A program made the translations under genes and the position numbers. The notes beneath the pieces were generated by a model that saw nothing but the letters and a program-made list of their open reading frames with translations, made no database searches and was not told the DNA's origin. This document shows positions 6,340 through 11,517 of a stretch of 11,517 bases of DNA, one piece after another (position 1 is the first letter of the stretch; each line of letters opens with the position of its first letter). This stretch comes from an uncultured Anaerolineaceae bacterium (GTDB lineage: Bacteria; Chloroflexota; Anaerolineae; Anaerolineales; Anaerolineaceae), in the NCBI GenBank assembly GCA_937897615.1, contig CALCNO010000113.1, positions 1-11,517 on the forward strand, given 5' to 3'.

Positions 6340-7107
6340 TCATGCTTTTCTTGCCAGCAGCACCAGGTTGCTGCTGGTTGCGGCATCAAAAGGCACTTCG
6401 GCCAGGCTGTCCAATGCTTGCGGGCTGGTGAATCCCGCACTCAAAAGCGCCTGTTCCAGTTCCGCGCGAGTTTGCGGGGAGAGACGCGTGGAAGTGAGTG
6501 CTGCCTGCCATTCATGCCCGGCCTGTCGAGCTAATGTAACCATGTTGAAGCGGATCAGCCCATCGGGCTCAAAGTCATAAAAGCGCTGAAAGAGCCACTC
6601 GTGGTCGCCTTCCGTGCGTGTCTGAGGTTCCATCCAGCGGTTGCGGGTGGCAAGCACAGCGTCAAAATTGCGGTTCTGGATGATTAGCAATCCTCCGGGG
6701 GCCAGGCAGGCGGAAAAATCTACCAGTGCGGCGCGCAAATCTGCCGGGGTGAGCAAATGCGGCAGCGAATTACCCAGGCAAAGCAAGGCGTCAAAACTCT
6801 CCTGGCCAAAGGTGGCGGCAAGGTTGCTAAAGCCAGTAGGCTCAAAGCGCACGGCCATGCCGGAAACTGCGGCGTTATGGCGGGCCAGCGCGATCATTTC
6901 TGCGCTCAGGTCAGCGCCGGCCACCGTAAAGCCCTGCCGGGCCAACGCGATGGCGTGCTGCCCGGTAGCACAGGCGGCGTCCAGCACACGCAGGGGAGTG
7001 GGGCGTTCGATTTCCCTTAGTTTTTTTAGCAGGAAGGGGATTTCCAACGACAGGCGTGCGGGCCAGTTGACGAAACGATCATAATCTTGCGAGAGTTGGT
7101 CATACAT
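6340..7107 (-). CDS. Class I SAM-dependent methyltransferase
   Basis: A 255-residue protein, predicted cytoplasmic. It opens with MYDQLSQDYDRFVNW, a common beginning of small-molecule methyltransferases. Motif I is VLDAACATGQHA (41-52), the SAM-binding loop; the usual LDxACGTG has Ala for the first Gly of GTG. Motif II is the acidic GADLSAEMI (~62-70). ALLCLGNSLPHL follows as motif IV-like sequence and LAPGGLLIIQNRNF as the post-motif strand, so all core Rossmann elements are present. The substrate cannot be read from sequence. The start is the ATG at 7107; a longer frame from a TTG at 7155 adds 16 residues that do not look like the family, though the ribosome binding site before 7107 is weak. 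The GNAT-like gene follows 53 bp downstream. A plus-strand membrane-protein gene diverges 65 bp away. Confidence 0.87.
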   Translation of the reverse strand: MYDQLSQDYDRFVNWPARLSLEIPFLLKKLREIERPTPLRVLDAACATGQHAIALARQGFTVAGADLSAEMIALARHNAAVSGMAVRFEPTGFSNLAATFGQESFDALLCLGNSLPHLLTPADLRAALVDFSACLAPGGLLIIQNRNFDAVLATRNRWMEPQTRTEGDHEWLFQRFYDFEPDGLIRFNMVTLARQAGHEWQAALTSTRLSPQTRAELEQALLSAGFTSPQALDSLAEVPFDAATSSNLVLLARKA

Positions 7108-7172
7108 AACATTTATCCGTTCAGCAGGGAATCCATGCGGGAGTAGAATAAACAAAAACCACGGGAGAGGGA

Positions 7173-7853
7173 ATGTTACTCACATTCATAGCAAAAGTTT
7201 ACCCTTATTTGACTCTTGCGGGAACGGCGCTTATTCTCATCGGTACGCTGATCTCGTTAATCCCATACCGTGGGCGCAGCGGAGAGCGTTATTCACTCTT
7301 CAACCACTTCATCTCGGAACTGGGCGAAAAGGGGATATCCAAAGCGGCCTGGGGATTTAATACCGGCATGATGTTGGGCGGCTGGCTCTTTCTGCCGCTG
7401 ATGCTGGTGCTGGGTACGCGCCTGTCCTCCGTGCCGGGATGGATCGGAACTGCTTTTGGTATTGCGGCAGGGGTGGCGGCTTCACTGGTGGGGGTATTCT
7501 CGATGGAACGCCTGACGCCGCACCGCCGCGCGGCCATGACTTTCTTTCACAGCGGTCTGTATTGCATCATTTTCTATACCATCGCCATTTTTGCACAGCC
7601 CGCGTCCGCACGGGCAGTGCCATTGACGCTGAACGTTGCCGGCCTTCTGGCCATTGGTAGCTTTAGCGCTTTTCTACTCCTGGTATATGCCAAACCCAAG
7701 CATAAAGAGGATGAGGAACAAACGCCTAATTACATCCTTGACCCCAACGCCATGCCAGAACGCCCGCGCTTTTGGCGCACGCCGATTTTGGAATGGTGCG
7801 TGTTCTTCAGCATCCAGATCTGGTTCGTGGCGGCTGCTTTTCTAGTTTCGTAG
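7173..7853 (+). CDS. DUF998-type six-helix membrane protein
   Basis: A 226-residue integral membrane protein with about six hydrophobic helices: ~10-31, 62-81, 89-110, 122-142, 150-172 and 204-225. Between helices 1 and 2 is FNHFISELGEKG (43-54), resembling the conserved S-x-LG loop of DUF998 proteins. MERLTPHRRAAMTFFHSG (111-128), with two His residues, joins helices 3 and 4, again a family-like feature. An acidic hydrophilic loop lies at ~173-203. DUF998 proteins have no established biochemical role, so none is assigned. A GGGAGAGGGA purine tract directly precedes the ATG. A weak -10-like TAGAAT lies at 7144-7149 without a good -35. The gene is divergent from the methyltransferase and convergent with the exporter operon, so it is probably monocistronic. 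Confidence 0.82.
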   Translation: MLLTFIAKVYPYLTLAGTALILIGTLISLIPYRGRSGERYSLFNHFISELGEKGISKAAWGFNTGMMLGGWLFLPLMLVLGTRLSSVPGWIGTAFGIAAGVAASLVGVFSMERLTPHRRAAMTFFHSGLYCIIFYTIAIFAQPASARAVPLTLNVAGLLAIGSFSAFLLLVYAKPKHKEDEEQTPNYILDPNAMPERPRFWRTPILEWCVFFSIQIWFVAAAFLVS

Positions 7854-7864
7854 AAAGGAATGAT

Positions 7865-7903
7865 ATCGGCAGAATCATAAAGATTCTATGATTCAATGCC
7901 GAT
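7865..7903. terminator. Hairpin between convergent genes, possible bidirectional terminator
   Basis: ATCGGCA (7865-7871) pairs with TGCCGAT (7897-7903) and GAATCATA (7872-7879) pairs with TATGATTC (7887-7894), with a two-base bulge and a seven-base loop. The right arm is inside the last codons of ATPase B. Neither strand has a proper T tract after the stem, so termination is uncertain; a transcript-end structure is an alternative. Confidence 0.45.
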
Positions 7904-8821
7904 GTGTGCCTTTTGAGTCAGGTTCATGAAGACATCTTCAAGGGTGATCTCGCCGGGGGCAATGGAGGCCTCAGGTGAACCGGGCTTCGCCAAAAAACCG
8001 GTCAGTTGGTCGGCGCTGTAACGCCCCCTGGCGGTGAGCAAGTGTACCTGATCGCCCAGCAGGCTTACCTGCAGGCGGCCGGGCAAGGATTCCAACGCCT
8101 GCATCACAGCGGACAGATCGTGCCCGGTGATGTTCCAGGCATCGCCGCGCAACGCCGAACGCTTGAGGTGTGAGGGTGTGTCAAACGCCAGCAGCTTGCC
8201 GGAACGCATCAGCCCCACGCGGTTGCAGTATTCCGCTTCGTCCATGTAGTGCGTGGTGGTAAAGACGGTAACTCCGCTGGCCGCCAGTTGGTAGATCAAT
8301 TCCCAAAATTCGCGCCGGGCGGTGGGATCAACGCCGGAAGTGGGTTCATCCAGGAACAAAAGGCGCGGGTTGTGTACCAGCGCAATTGCCAGTGCTAGGC
8401 GCTGGCGCCAGCCGGCTGAGAGTTCGCGCGTGAGCGCGTTTTCCTTGTCCTGTAAACCTGCCCGCTCGACGGAGTGTCCAACGGTGCTTTTGTCTTTTAC
8501 GCCATAAACGCCGGAATAAAAGGACAGGTTCTCGCGCACGGTCAGGTCATCGTAGAGGGCGAACTTTTGCGACATATAGCCGCAGCGGGCACGCACTTCT
8601 TCGGTCTGGGCGTAGGCGTCAAAGCCCATCACGGTGGCGCTGCCGCGTGTGGGCTTGAGCAGCCCCAGCAGCATGCGGATGGTGGTGGTCTTGCCGCAGC
8701 CATTGGGGCCCAGGTACCCCACGATCTCGCCCGGCTGCACCGAAAAACTGACATCGTCTACGGCGAGGAAATCGCCAAAGGCGCGCGTGAGATGATCGGC
8801 AATCACAATGGGGGCGTTCAT
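7886..8821 (-). CDS. ABC-2 exporter ATP-binding protein B (equivalent to the C-terminal half of YbhF)
   Basis: A 311-residue ABC ATPase (CcmA/YbhF type). Walker A is GPNGCGKTT (38-46), the Q-loop YMSQKFALYDDLTV (Gln85), the signature LSAGWRQRLALA (134-145), Walker B LLFLDEPTSGVDP (154-166, catalytic Glu159) and the switch histidine TTTHYMDEAEYC (His191). The C-terminal extension ends in ITLEDVFMNLT, usual for ABC-2 drug/multidrug ATPases. The signature departs from LSGGQ (Ala for the first Gly, Trp for Gln). Order and motifs fit the second half of the fused E. coli YbhF, whose signature is also altered. Its ATG overlaps the stop of ATPase A (ATGA), implying translational coupling and a heterodimer. 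It is the last gene of the operon. Confidence 0.93.
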   Translation of the reverse strand: MNAPIVIADHLTRAFGDFLAVDDVSFSVQPGEIVGYLGPNGCGKTTTIRMLLGLLKPTRGSATVMGFDAYAQTEEVRARCGYMSQKFALYDDLTVRENLSFYSGVYGVKDKSTVGHSVERAGLQDKENALTRELSAGWRQRLALAIALVHNPRLLFLDEPTSGVDPTARREFWELIYQLAASGVTVFTTTHYMDEAEYCNRVGLMRSGKLLAFDTPSHLKRSALRGDAWNITGHDLSAVMQALESLPGRLQVSLLGDQVHLLTARGRYSADQLTGFLAKPGSPEASIAPGEITLEDVFMNLTQKAHIGIES

Positions 8822-9744
8822 GGTTGTGCCGCCTTCTGCCCGGTGGTGAGGGCCAGGAATACATCTTCCAGCGTGGGAGGAATCAGGTGGGGGGCAAACC
8901 CCGCATCGGCTTTTGCGATTGCGTTCATTACTGCCTGAGCCTGCCCGCCGGCAATACGCAGGTGCAGCCTGTCGCCAAAGGGGCGCGCATCTTCTACCCC
9001 CTGAATTTTTGCCAGGGCCGGCTGCAACTTCAACGGTTCTGCGGTTGGGATTTCCACAATGCGGCCGGCGAGGGTGGCGCGCAGAGCGGAAGGGGTACCC
9101 TCGGCGATGATGCTGCCGGAGCGCATGAATCCCAGGCGGTGGCAGCGGCTGGCCTCATCCATGTAGGGCGTGGTGAGCATCACGGCCATCTTCTCGCTGT
9201 GCACCACGCGCAGAATCAGTTGCCAGAAGTCCTGGCGGGTCACCGGGTCGACCCCGGTGGTGGGTTCGTCCAGCAGCAGCACTTTGGGATGGGTTACCAG
9301 CGCGGAGGCTAACCCAAGCTTTTGTTTCATCCCGCCGGAAAGTGCCCCGGCACGGCGTGCGGCAAACGGCGAAAGGCCAACGAACTCCAGCAATTCCATA
9401 CAGCGCGGTTTCCATTCAGAGATAGACATGCCGCGTACCTCGGCAAAGAAGCGGATGTTCTCCAGCACGGTCAAATCTTCATACAAGGAAAAACGCTGCG
9501 AGAGATAGCCAACGTTGCTGCGCACGGCATCCGGCTCTCTGGCGGCATCCTGGCCGCACACCAGCGCATGGCCGCTGCTGGCGCGCAGTGCGCCAATGAC
9601 CAGGCGCAGGGTGGTGGTTTTACCGGCGCCATCCGAGCCCACCAGGCCGTAGATTTCTCCTTCTTCCACGTTAAAACTGACGTCCCTGACCGCGTGGGTG
9701 GTGCCAAAAAAGCGATTGAGAGCAACGGCCTGAATCAGCGGCAT
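8818..9744 (-). CDS. ABC-2 exporter ATP-binding protein A (equivalent to the N-terminal half of YbhF)
   Basis: A 308-residue ABC ATPase. Walker A is GSDGAGKTT (36-44), the Q-loop YLSQRFSLYEDLTV (Gln83), the signature LSGGMKQKLGLA (135-146), Walker B VLLLDEPTTGVDP (155-167, Glu160), and the H-loop reads LTTPYMDEA, with Pro193 where the switch His is expected. The C-terminal segment PPTLEDVFLAL is family-typical. GSDGAGKTT, LSGGMKQKLGLA and the missing His match the N-terminal half of E. coli YbhF as I recall it. I chose the ATG at 9744: it follows the HlyD stop by 7 bp with a GAGG-type site, and the longer open frame to 9897 only reads across the HlyD gene in another frame. It overlaps ATPase B by 4 bases. 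Confidence 0.93.
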   Translation of the reverse strand: MPLIQAVALNRFFGTTHAVRDVSFNVEEGEIYGLVGSDGAGKTTTLRLVIGALRASSGHALVCGQDAAREPDAVRSNVGYLSQRFSLYEDLTVLENIRFFAEVRGMSISEWKPRCMELLEFVGLSPFAARRAGALSGGMKQKLGLASALVTHPKVLLLDEPTTGVDPVTRQDFWQLILRVVHSEKMAVMLTTPYMDEASRCHRLGFMRSGSIIAEGTPSALRATLAGRIVEIPTAEPLKLQPALAKIQGVEDARPFGDRLHLRIAGGQAQAVMNAIAKADAGFAPHLIPPTLEDVFLALTTGQKAAQP

Positions 9745-9751
9745 GCAACCT

Positions 9752-11053
9752 CTACGGCTGGAACACCACATCTGCCGGCATGCCGGCTTTGAGCTGCCCG
9801 TCCGGGTCTTCGATCTGCAACGTGACGGCAAAAACGGTGGTCTTGCGCCCTTCAACGGTGGAGACATTGCGCGGGGTGAACTCGGCCTTATCCGCAATTT
9901 TGATCACAGAAGCGTTGAAGACCTGCTCCGGGAAGGAATCCACAGTGAGGGTGGCTTTTTGCTCCAGTTTGATGCTGCCCACCTGATCTTCGGGGATGTA
10001 CACAATGATGGTGAGCGAACCTGGCCTGGCAATGGTAACGGCGCTGGCCCCGGCGCTGATCACCTCACCCGGTTTGATGATCACGTCTGTGACGATGCCA
10101 TCCAGCGGCGCGGCAATGACCAGTTTGCTCATTTGCGCATCAACGAGGGCAAGCTGTGCCTGGGCCTGGGCAACGGCAGCCGAAGCCTGATCGAGGGCTG
10201 CTTTGGCGGCTTTCCACTTGGGGGCTTCCGTGCCGGTCTGTAACTTGTACCAGGCATCGCGTGCCAGTTGCGCGGTCTCGGTCAGCAGGGTCACCTGCGC
10301 GCGCGCAGCGATGATGGCTTTGGCCGCATCGCTGTCTTTGAGGTCATCATAATTGGCCTGCGCCGTATCCAGATTTTCGCGGACATCGTCCACCTGTGTT
10401 TGGGCGGCGTCGATGAGGTCCTGGTTCTGGGTGAGGCGTGCCTTGGCGAGCGCGTCCTGTGCAGTTTGCAGGGCGGCGCGTTCACGCATCAGGGCAATCT
10501 CGGCGCCTTTGAAATCAGTGGCATCTTGTTGCGCGAGCTTTTGCGTCAGGTCGTCCTGAGCGGCTTGCAGGGCAGATTCGGCATTGTGCACTTCGGTTTC
10601 GGCAGCCGCCAGCAACTCTTGCTGGCTGTAATAAGCTTTCGGCAATGTGTAGCCGGGCGGGTCGGCCATTGTCCAAAGGAGAGTGCGGGCTGGAGAAGAA
10701 TCCAATTGAACGGCGGCATCCACCATATTGAACTGAGCCTGAGCGTTTTCCAGTGCGCTTTGAGCCAGTTCCAGGCTGGCATTGGCGGCGTTACGCTGTG
10801 CCTGCAGCAGGGTGTCATCCAGCCTGAAAAGGACATCGCCGGCCTTGACATTGCCGCCTTCCTGGACGGAGACCGCCACCACCTTGCCGGAACTTTCGGC
10901 GGCCACATTGGTGGTCTCGCTCTCGATGGTGCCGGAAAATGCAGCAGGGGCAGCATCTTTTTGGCTGAGCGCGCGGATGCCAAAGAAGGCGGCAACGATA
11001 ATGGCGATGGCCAGTAACACGATCACGGGAACGGGAATATGTTTACGGGACAT
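9752..11053 (-). CDS. HlyD-family membrane fusion protein (YbhG-like) of an ABC-2 exporter
   Basis: A 433-residue periplasmic-adaptor-type protein. One TM helix (~7-29) anchors it. The first lipoyl half is at ~47-80 (GKVVAVSVQEGGNVKAGDVL). Long Ala/Gln-rich coiled-coil arms cover ~82-118 and ~144-310. The second lipoyl half is IAAPLDGIVTDVIIKPGEVI (313-332). The beta-barrel region holds YIPEDQVG (352-359) and the FTPRNVSTVEGRKTTVFAV box (392-410), a hallmark of YbhG-like adaptors, ending in LKAGMPADV. Its length exceeds the ~330 residues of E. coli YbhG because the coiled coil is expanded and includes a Trp/Pro/Tyr-rich break at ~119-146. AGGAG lies five bases before the ATG at 11053. It sits 17 bp after the permease and 7 bp before ATPase A. 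Confidence 0.92.
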   Translation of the reverse strand: MSRKHIPVPVIVLLAIAIIVAAFFGIRALSQKDAAPAAFSGTIESETTNVAAESSGKVVAVSVQEGGNVKAGDVLFRLDDTLLQAQRNAANASLELAQSALENAQAQFNMVDAAVQLDSSPARTLLWTMADPPGYTLPKAYYSQQELLAAAETEVHNAESALQAAQDDLTQKLAQQDATDFKGAEIALMRERAALQTAQDALAKARLTQNQDLIDAAQTQVDDVRENLDTAQANYDDLKDSDAAKAIIAARAQVTLLTETAQLARDAWYKLQTGTEAPKWKAAKAALDQASAAVAQAQAQLALVDAQMSKLVIAAPLDGIVTDVIIKPGEVISAGASAVTIARPGSLTIIVYIPEDQVGSIKLEQKATLTVDSFPEQVFNASVIKIADKAEFTPRNVSTVEGRKTTVFAVTLQIEDPDGQLKAGMPADVVFQP

Positions 11054-11070
11054 GAGAACTCCTTTTCAGA

Positions 11071-11517
11071 TTAATCCAGGCGCTTGCGGAAACGCAGCGC
11101 AGCGGCAAGCAAAATGACAATCCCAAATGCCAGCAGCGCCAGGCACTCCAGCCATATCGAGCTGAAGGTTGAACCTTTGAGCATGACGGCGCGCAGGATT
11201 GCCAGGTAGTAGCGCAAAGGAATAATGTACGAGAACCATTGCAGTACTTTTGGCATGGCTTCCAGCGGGAAGAAGAAGCCGGAGAGGAAAATGGAGGGGA
11301 GCAGGGTCATCCAAACGGTGAGCATGGCTTCCTGCTGGGTGTTGGCAATGGTAGAGGCAAACAGACCGATGCCCAACCCGGAGAGCAGCATCAGCCCGGA
11401 GGCACCGATGATCAACCCCAGCGAGCCGCGGATGGGCACCCCAAACCAGAAGTGCCCAAAGGCAAGCACCTCAAAGGTATCAATGAAAGCCAGGATCACG
11501 TAGGGCAGAATTTTGCC
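11071..11517 (-). CDS. ABC-2 type permease, C-terminal part (5' end off window)
   Basis: The minus-strand frame is open through the right edge, so the first part of the gene is missing; 148 C-terminal residues are visible, starting GKILPYVILAFIDTFEVL. About four TM helices remain. The segment FFFPLEAMPKVLQWFSYIIPLRYYLAILRAVMLKG is the conserved end region of YbhS/YbhR-type ABC-2 permeases; the tail is RFRKRLD. It forms, with a probable second permease upstream, the membrane channel driven by ATPases A and B. In E. coli ybhGFSR the permeases follow the ATPase, whereas here a permease precedes the HlyD gene. Confidence 0.92.
   Translation of the reverse strand, partial: GKILPYVILAFIDTFEVLAFGHFWFGVPIRGSLGLIIGASGLMLLSGLGIGLFASTIANTQQEAMLTVWMTLLPSIFLSGFFFPLEAMPKVLQWFSYIIPLRYYLAILRAVMLKGSTFSSIWLECLALLAFGIVILLAAALRFRKRLD

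Larger units (their letters stand above)
7886..11517 (-). other. ABC-2 exporter operon (YbhGFSR type), distal part
   Basis: Four same-strand genes are packed with gaps of 17 bp, 7 bp and a 4-bp overlap: permease, HlyD adaptor, ATPase A, ATPase B. I see no internal terminator or promoter, so one transcript is likely, with its promoter beyond the right edge. Related systems export drugs or cations; the substrate here cannot be determined. Confidence 0.85.

Noticed and set aside
7108..7155. TTG start at 7155 for the methyltransferase
   Set aside because: The added residues are unlike the family start, and MYDQLSQDYD from the ATG at 7107 is typical.
9745..9897. 51 extra N-terminal residues for ABC ATPase A
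   Set aside because: The extension lies inside the HlyD gene in another frame, is basic and Pro/Ser-rich, and does not resemble any ABC N-terminus.
10268..11017. A 249-codon plus-strand open frame
   Set aside because: It is antisense to the HlyD coiled-coil region. Long antisense frames are common opposite Ala/Gln-rich coding sequence, and the HlyD gene has clear domains and operon context.

Overview
The window looks like a bacterial chromosome segment of moderate GC content, with local AT-rich stretches. Protein style suggests an environmental Chloroflexota (Anaerolineae-like) bacterium: acidic, Ser/Thr-rich cell-surface proteins, two small lipoproteins with LTAC/LAAC lipoboxes, a DUF2807 lipoprotein, and an ABC-2 exporter with a long-coiled-coil HlyD protein. 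That assignment is inference from protein style; there is no rRNA or marker gene here. No tRNA, rRNA, CRISPR array, transposase or integrase was found.

Layout, left to right. (1) 1-2490, minus strand: a gene of at least 830 codons, open to the left edge, for a membrane-anchored extracellular protein (one N-terminal TM helix, propeller-like repeats, two PPC-like beta domains). (2) 2615-3481, plus strand: a DUF2807 'head GIN' lipoprotein, divergent from gene 1, with alternating GFG/GSG repeats, followed by a hairpin terminator. (3) 3540-3698, minus strand: an orphan 3' end of a GNAT-like gene. (4) 3832-5058, plus strand: a lipoprotein with a ZU5-like segment and a Cys-rich C-terminus, with its own consensus sigma70-type promoter and a strong terminator. 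(5) 5174-6286 and 6340-7107, minus strand: an intact GNAT-like (YghO-type) gene whose last 159 bp match the orphan in (3), preceded by a class I SAM methyltransferase gene. (6) 7173-7853, plus strand: a DUF998-type six-helix membrane protein. (7) 7886-11517, minus strand: the end of an ABC-2 exporter operon, transcribed permease (partial) -> HlyD/YbhG-like protein -> ABC ATPase A -> ABC ATPase B. The last two genes overlap by ATGA.

How the genes work together. The exporter genes form one tightly packed unit of the YbhGFSR type, but the fused double ATPase YbhF is here two proteins. Sequence differences from consensus in the two ATPases fall in the same predicted composite nucleotide site. The two lipoproteins and the large anchored protein appear to be independent cell-surface genes. 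The methyltransferase and GNAT-like genes are probably co-transcribed.

The least ordinary structure is the block from 3540 to 5332: a self-contained lipoprotein transcription unit bracketed by two 159-bp directly repeated copies of the GNAT gene 3' end, the layout expected if a DNA circle or transferred segment carrying a replacement 3' end had recombined into that gene. I found no clear sign of a wholly new defence or enzymatic system.
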